Virus record (IMG/VR): IMGVR_UViG_3300036780_000080
Location: 1-23,397 of that record
Source of the DNA: a virus
DNA: 23,397 bases
Direction: 5' to 3' (one strand)
Numbering within the stretch: the first letter of the stretch is position 1; each line of letters begins with the position of its first letter. This document shows positions 1-7,594 of this stretch, piece after piece. The notes below the pieces were generated by a model. The model ran no database searches and was not told the DNA's origin. It saw only the letters and a program-made list of their open reading frames with translations. A program made the translations under genes and the position numbers.

Positions 1-1
1 C

Positions 2-265
2 GCGGACGGCTGCCAGCAGGTCGACAGCCCTGCTAGCGGCACCCGCTACTACGCCCGCGGCGCGTACGCGCTCGAGGGGAAGGTCCGCGGCGGCGTCTTC
101 GAGATGAGCGACGCCGACGCGAGGCTCGCCGTCCGGATGGGCGGCGCTATCGCGAGCATGGCGGGCGCGACCCGCCGTGCTCTCGGCTGGCGCTGCCCGG
201 GGTGCGGCTTCGGCAGCTTCCTCAAGGCGTGCGGCCGGTGCGGCGCGGAGTGCGAGCGGGAGTGA
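2..265 (+). CDS. Cys-rich zinc-ribbon-like protein, 3' part only
   Basis: The open frame enters from the left edge and ends at TGA 263-265, giving the last 87 residues. The C-terminus carries two CxxC pairs (CPGC and CGRC) about 12 residues apart, plus one more Cys before the end, which is the pattern of a zinc ribbon. The preceding 60 residues are mixed and unremarkable. The next gene starts 13 bases downstream behind an AAGGGAGG site that begins at the last base of this stop codon, so the two are probably co-transcribed. Position just upstream of a head-tail connector suggests a small accessory protein of the phage head module. I do not recognise a specific family, and the start lies outside the window. 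Confidence 0.6.
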   Translation, partial: ADGCQQVDSPASGTRYYARGAYALEGKVRGGVFEMSDADARLAVRMGGAIASMAGATRRALGWRCPGCGFGSFLKACGRCGAECERE

Positions 266-278
266 AGGGAGGCCGACG

Positions 279-1223
279 GTGACCAGTATCCCCGTTCTAG
301 TTCCGCCGGCGTCCGGCGTCGTCACGCAGCCGTACCTGACGCCCGCGATGTTCCGCGCGTTCCCGACGTGGCTCGACACCGACGACTTGATCCCCGGCGG
401 GGTGAGCGCGCTGCAGGACGACGCCCTGGCCGACGCGCTCCTGGCGGCGTCGGACTGGGCGGTCGGCGTCGTGGAGAACATGCCGCTGCACGGTCACCTG
501 GTCAGCGGCGAGAACCAGCGGTGCGTGCTCAAGTCGACGGGCCGCGCCTACGTCCGGCCGGAGCACATCCCCCTGCGGGCCATCACCGCGCTGTCGTGGG
601 GCGGCGACCCGTCGAACATGACGGCCGTCGTGCTGCCTGACGCGTCCATGTGGATCGAGGACAGCCGGCGCATGTCGTGGGCGCCAGGCGGCGGGATCAC
701 GCAGTTCCGCGGCCCGGCGATCCAGTTCGGCCCGCGCGCGGGCGCACCGGGGCAGGTGTACGTGAGCTGGTCGTACGTCGCGGGCTTCCCGTCGACGACG
801 CTCTCGGCGGTCACCTCCGGCGCCATGTCGGTGACGGTGGCGGACCCCACGGGCATCCTGCCGGGCGACACGCTGCGGGTGTACGACCCCGGTCTCACCG
901 AGGCGCTGACGGTCAGCTCGAGCTACGTTCCATCGGTACCAACCGTCCCGCCGACGCCAACAGAGATCCCGCTCGCGGCGGCCACGGCGAACGCGCACGT
1001 CGCGGGCACGGGCATCACCGGCATGCCGCGCAAGGTGCTGCAGGCGGTGATCGCCTACACGGTCGCGCTGCTGATGCGCGAGGACGTGAGCGCGGAAGAG
1101 CCCGCGTCGCCGTTCGGCCCGGCGGCCAGGACGACCGGCAGCGAGCGCGGCGGGCAGGCGAGCGGACTGGTCAACGACGCGCGCGGCTGGCTGCGGCCCT
1201 ACGCCCCGACGCTGAGGGCCTGA
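279..1223 (+). CDS. Phage head-tail connector (adaptor) protein
   Basis: I chose the GTG at 279 because AAGGGAGG sits 6 bases upstream; a longer in-frame extension to 177 would overlap the preceding gene. The product has 314 residues. The N-terminal part (about 15-70) is an alpha-helical region ending in LAAASDWAVGVVENM, like the helical bundle of siphovirus connectors that dock under the portal. Residues about 173-247 form a beta-rich inserted module (AMSVTVADPTGILPGDTLRV and a following beta strand set), after which the helical fold resumes (KVLQAVIAYTVALLMRED). The C-terminus is polar. Order before a tail terminator-like gene and the tail tube gene supports the role. The family assignment rests on recalled similarity to actinophage connectors; a neck protein of another class is possible. 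Confidence 0.7.
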   Translation: MTSIPVLVPPASGVVTQPYLTPAMFRAFPTWLDTDDLIPGGVSALQDDALADALLAASDWAVGVVENMPLHGHLVSGENQRCVLKSTGRAYVRPEHIPLRAITALSWGGDPSNMTAVVLPDASMWIEDSRRMSWAPGGGITQFRGPAIQFGPRAGAPGQVYVSWSYVAGFPSTTLSAVTSGAMSVTVADPTGILPGDTLRVYDPGLTEALTVSSSYVPSVPTVPPTPTEIPLAAATANAHVAGTGITGMPRKVLQAVIAYTVALLMREDVSAEEPASPFGPAARTTGSERGGQASGLVNDARGWLRPYAPTLRA

Positions 1224-1795
1224 TGGCCGGCGACCGGCAGCTCGTCCGCAACGCGGTCGCCGCTTACTTCGGCGGCGCGCTCCAGACGGCGGACGCCGGG
1301 GTCTACTACCAGGGCGGCCCGCTGGCCAGCGCAGGGCTCGGCACCGCATTTCCCTACCTGATCAAGGGCGGCGCGCCGGACACCTACTACACGCTCGGCG
1401 AGGCCCCCGGCACGGCATGGGGCGCGGTGATGACGGTGCACCTCGGCCGGGTGACCAACACCCGCGACTCCTACGGCGGCGCCACGTCCGGCTGGCGGAA
1501 GCGGCTCTACCCGGTCAGCTGCTCGCTCGACGTCATCAGCTACGCCGAGCACCTCGAAGGCGCGGAAGCACCCCTCGACGACCTGGTGAACGCCATGGAC
1601 GCCCTGATCTACGCCGACCGCACGCTCGGCACGACCGGCGAGGACTACCCGGGCGGGCGGCTGATCATCGAGGCCGGCGAGGGCCGCAACGGCATCGTGC
1701 ACGGCGAGCCCGAGTGGGCCGTGGAAGCCGACCGGGGCAGGGGCCGCGGCGGCATGGATTACACGTTCGACGTCCTGACCATGGTCGCGGCATAG
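1223..1795 (+). CDS. Tail terminator / tail completion-like protein
   Basis: ATG at 1223 overlaps the TGA of the connector gene (TGATG), so translation is likely coupled. The 190-residue product has no membrane segment. It begins with a short helix (DRQLVRNAVAAYFGG) and continues with mixed alpha/beta sequence. It lies between the connector and the tail tube gene, where siphoviruses encode the protein that caps the tail tube and joins it to the head. Length (about 130-200 residues usual) and position fit; no diagnostic motif was recognised, so the role is mainly inferred from gene order. It ends 9 bases before the next gene. Confidence 0.55.
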   Translation: MAGDRQLVRNAVAAYFGGALQTADAGVYYQGGPLASAGLGTAFPYLIKGGAPDTYYTLGEAPGTAWGAVMTVHLGRVTNTRDSYGGATSGWRKRLYPVSCSLDVISYAEHLEGAEAPLDDLVNAMDALIYADRTLGTTGEDYPGGRLIIEAGEGRNGIVHGEPEWAVEADRGRGRGGMDYTFDVLTMVAA

Positions 1796-1804
1796 GAGGC
1801 ATAA

Positions 1805-2047
1805 GTGGCGAGGTACCAGTACGCCGGGCCGGGCCCCGTGCCTGACCCGGAGAGCACCGAGATTATCCGGCCGGGGGATATCCGCGAGTTCCCTGAAGAG
1901 CCTGCGTACGGCCCGTGGGAGCTGCTCGACGGGCCCGACACGCCCGCGCCGGACCCGCCCGCCCCGGCCGCGACGCCAGCGCCTCTCTCTGTCCCGAGCA
2001 CGTACGAAAACCCGACGGTCTCGCTGAACACCCCGAAGGGATTCTGA
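1805..2047 (+). CDS. Small Pro-rich protein of the tail module
   Basis: GTG at 1805 is preceded by AGGAGG (1795-1800). The 80-residue product is acidic at the N-terminus and strongly Pro/Ala-rich between residues about 45 and 65, so much of it is probably disordered. It ends three bases before the major tail protein start. Small proteins in this slot are common in actinophage structural operons, but I know no function. It could be a minor capsid or tail accessory protein. Confidence 0.6.
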   Translation: MARYQYAGPGPVPDPESTEIIRPGDIREFPEEPAYGPWELLDGPDTPAPDPPAPAATPAPLSVPSTYENPTVSLNTPKGF

Positions 2048-2050
2048 CCC

Positions 2051-3340
2051 ATGGCACCCCCCGTGACCTTCGGCGTCGTCGCTGAGAGAGAGGTCTACCT
2101 CGTCAAGGAGGCGGTCCCCGGCACGATCCCGGCGACCATCGGCGTCCCCGTCCCGCTGACCAGCTTCAAGCCGAGCAACAAGCCGATGATGCTCTACGAC
2201 GAGAGCTTCCAGGGCAACATGGGCGACTCCTACGGCGCCTACCAGGGGCCGCTGATCGGCTCTGTCGACGCCGGCGGCCACGTGGTCGGAGACCACGGGC
2301 TAGCCGAGGCGCTGTACAACCTCTTCGGCGACTACACCACCACGGGCACCGCGGCCTCTCCCGCCTCGACGACGAGCTCAGGGGTGGCGGCCGGGGCGCT
2401 GGCGCTGCCCGTCGCGTCCGCCGGCACGACGTTCACCGCGGGCATGTTCCTGTGGATCGAGGACGGCGGCACCCCGGCGGCCAACGAGGTCGTCAAGGTC
2501 GGCACCGGGTCGACGACCACGAGCGTGGTCCTGGACCCGTCGACCCCGCTGCGGTTCGCCCACCTGACGGCTACCCCGTTCACGAACACAACCGCCCCCT
2601 ACACGCACGTGTTCGCGCTGCTCAACGGCAGCACCGGCGCGGCCAACGGCCCCGCGCAGGGGCCGACGTACTGCTGGACGGACCGGCAGGGGATCAGCGC
2701 CAACGGTGCCGATCAGTACGCCTATGCCGTCGCCAGCGAGGTCACGCTGACGGGCAACGCCGAGAAGCTCCTTGACTGGAGCAGCAAGTACGTCTGCATG
2801 TCGCGCCAGACGGCACTGTCGGCGGTCGGCATGACGAACGTGTCGAGCGTCGTGCCGTACCCGTCGTGGCGCACCGTGACCGGCATCGGCGGTCCCGCGT
2901 CCGGCGGCACGAAGGTCAGCTACATCGCCGAGCACTCACTGACGTTCACCCGCGCCGTCAGGGCGTACAACACCGAGCAGGGCCTGCAGACCCCGTACGT
3001 CATCGCCCGCGGCAAGCAGTCCAACGCGGGCAAGATCACGATCGCCCCCGCGATCGACGACAGCTCGATGACCGCGTTCCTCGCGAATACGCAGCCGCAG
3101 CTCCAGTTCCTCAGCTCCAACGGGCTGAGCGGCGCGAACCTCGTGTCCGTGCAGGTCGACATCCTGCTGGGTGCCTACGACACGGACGACATCACCGACG
3201 GGTCGGAGCTGTTCGGCTTCGACGTCGCCTTCAAGCCGCAGCACACCGCCGGCAGCTCGGGCGGCATCACCACGACCGGCGCCAGCGGAGGAAAAGGCGC
3301 GGTCAAATGCACGCTCGTCAATGCGGTACCGACCTACTAG
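2051..3340 (+). CDS. Major tail (tail tube) protein
   Basis: ATG at 2051 starts a 429-residue soluble protein. The N-terminus (FGVVAEREVYLVKEAVPGTI) and the long Gly/Ser/Thr-rich beta-strand sequence look like siphovirus tail tube subunits, which polymerise into hexameric rings around the tape measure. Residues about 106-180 form an inserted beta module (AGALALPVASAGTTFTAGMF, then a strand pair ending LRFAHL) similar in pattern to that in the connector at 279. The tail ends in a Gly/Ser-rich stretch (GSSGGITTTGASGG). It is followed directly by small genes and the tail chaperone pair, the standard order. A capsid protein is unlikely because the connector lies upstream. Confidence 0.8.
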   Translation: MAPPVTFGVVAEREVYLVKEAVPGTIPATIGVPVPLTSFKPSNKPMMLYDESFQGNMGDSYGAYQGPLIGSVDAGGHVVGDHGLAEALYNLFGDYTTTGTAASPASTTSSGVAAGALALPVASAGTTFTAGMFLWIEDGGTPAANEVVKVGTGSTTTSVVLDPSTPLRFAHLTATPFTNTTAPYTHVFALLNGSTGAANGPAQGPTYCWTDRQGISANGADQYAYAVASEVTLTGNAEKLLDWSSKYVCMSRQTALSAVGMTNVSSVVPYPSWRTVTGIGGPASGGTKVSYIAEHSLTFTRAVRAYNTEQGLQTPYVIARGKQSNAGKITIAPAIDDSSMTAFLANTQPQLQFLSSNGLSGANLVSVQVDILLGAYDTDDITDGSELFGFDVAFKPQHTAGSSGGITTTGASGGKGAVKCTLVNAVPTY

Positions 3341-3352
3341 GGAGTAGCCAAA

Positions 3353-3553
3353 ATGCATCCCGCAACAACGCAGATCCTGCGGTTCTTCGAGTTCGCCCAC
3401 CTGCCGCCCCGGTTGCAGGAGATCAGCCGCCCGTTCCACGCGCTGGCCCACGACCTGGCCGGCAAGCTCGACGGGCCGGAGCTGACCGTCGGCCTGCGCA
3501 AGCTGCTAGAGGCCAAGGACTGCATGGTCCGCGCCGCCCTGGACGCGCAGTGA
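3353..3553 (+). CDS. Small helical protein, possibly of the Acb2/Tad1 hairpin class
   Basis: ATG at 3353 follows GGGAG with usual spacing. The 66-residue product is predicted almost wholly helical, with the pattern RFFEFAHLPP, a second helix containing HALAHDLAGKL, then LRKLLEAKDCMVRAAL. From memory this layout (RF-aromatic-x-LPP, helix, then ALxxLxEAxxxxxRA) resembles the short helix-hairpin family that includes the cyclic-nucleotide-sequestering anti-CBASS/anti-Thoeris proteins Acb2 and Tad1. That link is an inference from pattern only. The gene sits inside the tail operon between the tube protein and the chaperones. It ends with a stop overlapping the next start (GTGA). A plain structural accessory is the alternative. 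Confidence 0.6.
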   Translation: MHPATTQILRFFEFAHLPPRLQEISRPFHALAHDLAGKLDGPELTVGLRKLLEAKDCMVRAALDAQ

Positions 3554-3978
3554 GAACCGATCTTGAGTCCGGGGCGTGGGTGGAGCACCGGCCCGTCCAG
3601 GACATGCGCGCCAAGGACAAGGACGCGGTGTCGCTGTCGGTGAAGATGGCGATCCCCATCACCGAGGACGGCGAGATCGACCGCTCGCAGGGCCTGCTCA
3701 TGAGCGGCAGCATGCAGCTCGCCGCCCGTAACGCGGCCATCGCCCGCGTGATCACCGCCTGGTCGTACGACTGGCCGGTGCCGTACTTCGAGGCGGGCGA
3801 GGTCCACGGGGCGGAGCTGATCGACGAGATCCCGATCGACGACTTCAACGAGATCGAGGAGCTGATCGAGCCCTACCTGAAGAAGCTGCGGCACAAGCCA
3901 GACCCAAAAAAGGGGACTACCTCCGGCTCAAGTGGGTCGTCCAAGGGAAGCGCGGCGCACGCCTCCCCGAAGGGCTGA
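3550..3978 (+). CDS. Tail assembly chaperone, short (G-type) product
   Basis: GTG at 3550 overlaps the TGA of the preceding gene (GTGA); no strong ribosome site is seen, so coupling is likely. The 142-residue frame-0 product has a soluble mixed fold (AVSLSVKMAIPI, then AARNAAIARVITAW) and an acidic helix-rich end (DEIPIDDFNEIEELIEPYLK). It finishes with a low-complexity Ser/Gly tail that looks non-native, as expected when a ribosome fails to shift frame. Proteins of this type coat the tape measure during tail assembly. Position immediately before gp10-like and tape measure genes and the embedded slippery site make the call firm. Confidence 0.8.
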   Translation: MRTDLESGAWVEHRPVQDMRAKDKDAVSLSVKMAIPITEDGEIDRSQGLLMSGSMQLAARNAAIARVITAWSYDWPVPYFEAGEVHGAELIDEIPIDDFNEIEELIEPYLKKLRHKPDPKKGTTSGSSGSSKGSAAHASPKG

Positions 3979-4136
3979 GCAGCGAGGCGTACGAGGACAT
4001 CATCCGGCTGATCCGGTTCGGGCTCCACCCGGGTGACGGCGGCGGGCGGGACTCGCTGCCGGTGGAGGTCTACACGTGGCTGCTGCCGGTGCAGCAGGCG
4101 ATCGACAAGGCGAGGCAGGAGGCGAGCAAGCCGTGA
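3550..4136 (+). CDS. Tail assembly chaperone, long (GT-type) -1 frameshift product
   Basis: Reading shifts back by one base within 3903-3912 and continues to TGA 4134-4136, giving about 195 residues. The -1 frame after the slip has normal protein-like composition (GDYLRLKWVVQGKRGARLPE, then SSEAYEDIIRLIRFGLHP and VYTWLLPVQQAIDKARQEAS), in contrast to the low-complexity frame-0 tail. It has no good start codon of its own near the slip site. This is the well-known G/GT arrangement of long-tailed phages, where the fused T domain recruits tail tube subunits. Its stop overlaps the GTG of the gp10-like gene at 4133. Confidence 0.8.
3903..3912 (+). promoter_or_regulatory. Tandem -1 ribosomal slippery site
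   Basis: The bases CCCAAAAAAG hold two overlapping heptamers in the correct register for frame-0 codons CCA AAA AAG: C CCA AAA (3903-3909) and A AAA AAG (3906-3912). The second is the strongest bacterial -1 heptamer, as used in dnaX. GGGG follows at once. Placement in the tail chaperone gene and the open -1 frame downstream support function. Confidence 0.85.
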
Positions 4137-4600
4137 CACCCGCGCAGCTTCCCGGCCGCCTCCGCAAGCTCGCCGCCGAGGTTAAGGACCGTGCCGCGAC
4201 CGACGCCGCCGACGCCATGGCGCAGAGCTTCCAGCGCGGCGTGGTCGCGAGCATGCGCGGCGCGTCGCCGTCCGCGCCTGGCACCCCGCCAGCGCGCCGC
4301 ACGGGCACGCTGGCGCGCTCGCTGCGGGCTGAGCCGGCCGCGCTCACCGGGGCAGGCAAGGCGTCGTCCAGCGTCGCCCCGCACACCGTGTACGCGCGCA
4401 TCCAGCAGCTCGGCGGCGACATCTACCCGGTCCGCGCCAAGGTGCTCCACTGGAAGGACAAGGGCGGCTCCCACTGGGCGAAGCACGTCCGCCTCCCCGC
4501 GCGCCCCTACATGGTCATGAGCGACGCACGCCGCACCGAGTGCCGCAGCGCCGCGATCAGGGCCGTCAGCGCCGTCGTGAAAGAGGCGCTCCGTGGCTGA
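4133..4600 (+). CDS. HK97 gp10-like / phage virion morphogenesis protein
   Basis: I chose GTG at 4133 (GTGA overlap with the long chaperone frame, AGGAGG at 4117-4122); an ATG at 4076 would overlap that frame by 61 bases. The 155-residue product starts with a charged helix, then shows PPARRTGTLARSLRAEPAAL followed by YARIQQLGGDIYPV and ends with VRLPARPYMVM and a C-terminal helix. The order 'G-x-L-x-x-S-L, Y-A-x-x-x-x-x-G-G, x-x-P-A-R-P' is typical of gp10/gpS-like neck or tail-completion proteins. Unusually it lies between the chaperones and the tape measure rather than next to the connector. Confidence 0.7.
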   Translation: MTPAQLPGRLRKLAAEVKDRAATDAADAMAQSFQRGVVASMRGASPSAPGTPPARRTGTLARSLRAEPAALTGAGKASSSVAPHTVYARIQQLGGDIYPVRAKVLHWKDKGGSHWAKHVRLPARPYMVMSDARRTECRSAAIRAVSAVVKEALRG

Positions 4601-6980
4601 CGAGCTCGACCCCGTCGAGCAGGTCTTCACCGCCGACGTCGAGGAGTACGAGAACTGGCTTGAGTCGGCGGCGATGACCGCGCAGGAGTTCGCCGACGCC
4701 AACGAGGAAGCGTCGGTCGCCCTCGACAGGGTGCGCGACACCGCGGCCGAGGCGGGCGCGGCCCTCGATGACTCCGCCGGCTCCGCCATCGGGGCGGGCG
4801 AGGCGATGAGCTTCACGCGCGACGAGTGGCTTGCGGCGGCCGAGGCGGCGGCCAGGATCCGCGACGCCGCGGCTGAGGCAGCGTTCGCTGACGACGACCT
4901 CACCGCCTCCGCCGAGGTGGCCGCCACGGCGCTCGGCCACCAGCGGGACGAGGCGGTCGAGGCGTCCGCGGCGATGGGCGAGCTGCGCGACGCCGAGGTA
5001 GAGACCGCCGCGGCCGGAGACGCCGCGGCGGCGGGCGGCCTGCCGATGATGGCCGTCGCCATCGTCGCCCTGGTCGGCGCCATCGCGGCGGTCGCTCCCG
5101 CGGTACTGGCGATGGGCGCCGGCATCGGCGCGTTCGCCGTCTTCGCGATCCCGACGATCATGCAGGTGACCGGCGCGCTCGGCGACACCAAGGCCCAGCT
5201 TGCCGCGCTGCCCGCCCCGATCCGGATGGTCGTCGAGGAGATCAGGAACCTCGAGGGCGAGTGGAAGAGCCTGTCCGCCCAGTTCCAGCTGCCCGTGATC
5301 CAGCTGTTTTCCCAGGCGATCGGCATCGCCGAGACCCTGATGGAAGACCTGGTGCCGCTCGCCCACGCGGGGACGCAGGCCGTCAGCATCATGATGGACG
5401 CACTGGGCAACGGGGTCGACAGCCAGGGGTTCACTGACTTCCTGGCGATGCTGACCCGGCTCGTGGTGCCCGCCACGAAGGCGATCACGCAGCTCGCCGG
5501 GGTCATCCTCGGCATCCTCGGCCAGGCGATCACCCAGCTGGCGCCCATCTCGGTGCCGTTTGTCAACATGCTGACGCAGCTCCTGCGCGCGGCGGGGCCT
5601 GCCCTGATCGGCGCGCTGAAGTTCATCGCCCAGGTGATCATGGACATCGGCAAGGCGATCACGCCGGTGCTCGGCCCGCTCGGCAAGTTCTTCGGCTACC
5701 TCAACGACCACCCGGTGTTCGCGCAGGTCGTGGCCGGGATCATCGGGATCGTCGCCGCCGTCAAGATCTTCCAGGGGGTCATGTCGGCCGTCTCGGTGCT
5801 GTCTAACCCGTGGGTGCTGCTCGCGGTCGCTATCGCCATCGTGGCCCTGCTCATCATCACGCACACGCACCAGATCGCAGAGGCGTTCGACCTGGTGCGC
5901 CACACGGTGGCCTCGTGGGGTCACGACGTCGCAAGTGCGCTCGATACCGTGCGCCACACGGTGGCCAGCTGGGGCCATGACGTCGCCAGCGCGTTCGATA
6001 CGGCACGTCACGCGGTGGCCGTTTTCGGCCATGACATCGTTGCCGGGCTGACTACGGCGGCGAACTGGATCGCCTCGCACTGGAAGGAAATCCTCGCCTG
6101 GCTGGTCGACCCGGTCGGCATGGCGGTCCACGAGATCATCACCCACACCCACCAGATCGCGCAGGCGTTCGATGACCTGCGCCACGACGCGGCGGCGATC
6201 CTAGACGGGCTGCGCCACGACGCGGCCACGGCGTGGGACGGCCTGCGTCATGACGCGGCGGCGTTCGCTGACTGGATACCGCACGCAATCGAAACTGCGT
6301 TCGATGCGGCGCGGCATGACGCGGCGGCAGCGCTCGACGGGGCACGCCACGACGCGGCCACCGCCTGGGACGACATGCGCCACGACGCCGCAGCCGCCTG
6401 GGATGCCCTGGTCGCCGGGGTGTCCCGCATGGTCAGCGACGTGCTCCAGTGGTTCGCCAAGCTCCCCGGCGAGGTGGTCAGCTTCCTGGCGAAGCTGCCA
6501 GGCGAAATGCTCTCCATCGGCGAAAACGTAATAAAAGGGCTGATCAACGGCATCCTCAACGCGGCAGCCCAGATCCCGTCGATCATGGCCGGCCTGGCGT
6601 CCGACGTGGCCAGCTACTTCACCGACCCGCTGAAGCTGTTCTCCCCGTCACGGCTCTTCTTCGAGCACGGTTACAACATCGTGCAGGGCGCCATCAACGG
6701 CGTGAAGGCCAACGCCCCGAACCTGCTCGCCACGATGCGCGGCCTGGGTACCGGCGTCGGCGTCGCGGGCACCGGCTCGTCGCTGGCCGCCGGGGCCATC
6801 GCGCCCGCCAGCGGGTCGTCGTCGATGCACGTCACGGTGCCGGTGACGATCCAGGGCAGCGCGGCGGGCGCCCAGTCACCGCAGTACATGCAGGGCCTGC
6901 AGACGGCCGTCCAGGAGGCCGTCCTGCGCTACGGCCAGCTCAACCCCGGCAACGGGCTCACCACCGCATGGGGTCACTAG
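4593..6980 (+). CDS. Tape measure protein
   Basis: GTG at 4593 overlaps the previous gene by 8 bases. The 795-residue product sets tail length and is probably ejected into the cell. The N-terminal 145 residues are Ala-rich and helical (coiled-coil-like). Hydrophobic membrane-like segments lie at about 148-190 (MAVAIVALVGAIAAVAPAVL) and about 376-430 (WVLLAVAIAIVALLIITHTH). Two repeat blocks follow: three 18-residue units at about 435-488 and seven 11-residue units at about 529-605, both built on an RHxxA..W/F core. The C-terminal third has a segment of the kind common near tape-measure ends (LFSPSRLFFEHGYNIVQGAI). Position after the chaperones and length relative to the operon make this the clear tape measure. 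Confidence 0.92.
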   Translation: MADELDPVEQVFTADVEEYENWLESAAMTAQEFADANEEASVALDRVRDTAAEAGAALDDSAGSAIGAGEAMSFTRDEWLAAAEAAARIRDAAAEAAFADDDLTASAEVAATALGHQRDEAVEASAAMGELRDAEVETAAAGDAAAAGGLPMMAVAIVALVGAIAAVAPAVLAMGAGIGAFAVFAIPTIMQVTGALGDTKAQLAALPAPIRMVVEEIRNLEGEWKSLSAQFQLPVIQLFSQAIGIAETLMEDLVPLAHAGTQAVSIMMDALGNGVDSQGFTDFLAMLTRLVVPATKAITQLAGVILGILGQAITQLAPISVPFVNMLTQLLRAAGPALIGALKFIAQVIMDIGKAITPVLGPLGKFFGYLNDHPVFAQVVAGIIGIVAAVKIFQGVMSAVSVLSNPWVLLAVAIAIVALLIITHTHQIAEAFDLVRHTVASWGHDVASALDTVRHTVASWGHDVASAFDTARHAVAVFGHDIVAGLTTAANWIASHWKEILAWLVDPVGMAVHEIITHTHQIAQAFDDLRHDAAAILDGLRHDAATAWDGLRHDAAAFADWIPHAIETAFDAARHDAAAALDGARHDAATAWDDMRHDAAAAWDALVAGVSRMVSDVLQWFAKLPGEVVSFLAKLPGEMLSIGENVIKGLINGILNAAAQIPSIMAGLASDVASYFTDPLKLFSPSRLFFEHGYNIVQGAINGVKANAPNLLATMRGLGTGVGVAGTGSSLAAGAIAPASGSSSMHVTVPVTIQGSAAGAQSPQYMQGLQTAVQEAVLRYGQLNPGNGLTTAWGH
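5895..6056 (+). repeat. Three 54-bp in-frame tandem repeats in the tape measure gene
   Basis: Units start at 5895, 5949 and 6003. The first two encode almost the same 18 residues (VRHTVASWGHDVASALDT and VRHTVASWGHDVASAFDT); the third has diverged (ARHAVAVFGHDIVAGLTT). They probably extend one amphipathic helix. Confidence 0.85.
6177..6407 (+). repeat. Seven 33-bp in-frame tandem repeats in the tape measure gene
   Basis: Units start every 33 bases at 6177, 6210, 6243, 6276, 6309, 6342 and 6375. Six encode variants of (L/A/M)RHDAA(A/T)x(W/L)D; the fourth (IPHAIETAFDA) is degenerate. The 11-residue period matches three helical turns, so the block should form a continuous helix with a His/Asp stripe. 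Confidence 0.85.
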
Positions 6981-7005
6981 TGGAAACCAACAGGAGGCAC
7001 CGCAA

Positions 7006-7506
7006 ATGATGTACCGTCCTTACCTCGTCGACTCCGGGCTGATCTCGGTCAGCGGCACCGGGCTTCTCGCGCCGCTGCTGTACCTGGCCCCGGCGTCCAC
7101 GGCCGACTGCAACATCATCGCGCTCACCTGCAGCGTCGAGGTGTCCGGCAGCGCCCCGACGGCCGTGTCGAACTCCGACCTGTACTTCTCGCTGAACACC
7201 GTCACCGGCACCAAGGCGGCCGGCGCCGCGGTCACCCCGTCCCCGCTCGGCCCGTCGGCGCTGGCAGCCAATACCGTCGCCAGCTCCGGCACCACCGGGA
7301 TCACCGGCCTGACCCAGGGCACCGAGCTGTGGGGGCACACGGTGCCGTTCACCGCGGGCGCGTTCACCGACCAGGCATGGGAGAACACCGGCCGCGAGAT
7401 CAACCTCGCCGCGAGCTCCAAGACGGCGTTCTACGTGACCGTGCCGTCCGGGCCCGGTGCCGGGACCGGCTTCTCCGTCCGCGTGCTCGCCTGGCTCGCC
7501 GAGTAA
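7006..7506 (+). CDS. Small beta-rich structural protein, probable minor tail protein
   Basis: ATG at 7006 (or 7009) follows a perfect AGGAGG at 6992-6997. The 166-residue product is rich in Ser, Thr, Gly and Ala, with alternating polar/hydrophobic sequence that predicts beta strands and no helices or membrane segments. It ends FSVRVLAWLAE. Its place between the tape measure and the large minor tail protein is that of distal tail or decoration proteins in actinophages. I do not recognise the family. Confidence 0.6.
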   Translation: MMYRPYLVDSGLISVSGTGLLAPLLYLAPASTADCNIIALTCSVEVSGSAPTAVSNSDLYFSLNTVTGTKAAGAAVTPSPLGPSALAANTVASSGTTGITGLTQGTELWGHTVPFTAGAFTDQAWENTGREINLAASSKTAFYVTVPSGPGAGTGFSVRVLAWLAE

Positions 7507-7594
7507 CCACGCCGCCCTGTCCCTGCTGACCGCGTTAGGAGGCGGCCGTCATCGCCAGCACTGACGCCGCCCCCTCCGGTGAACGGGGGCAGGC

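Noticed and set aside
650-1223. Long overlapping frames upstream of the tail terminator-like start (for example from 650).
   Set aside because: They run through the connector gene out of frame with Arg/Gly-rich shadow composition. The ATG at 1223 with TGATG overlap is better.
4070-6185. Long minus-strand frames opposite the tape measure gene.
   Set aside because: Low-complexity Ser/Ala/Arg or Asp/Arg/His-rich translations without ribosome sites; antisense shadows.
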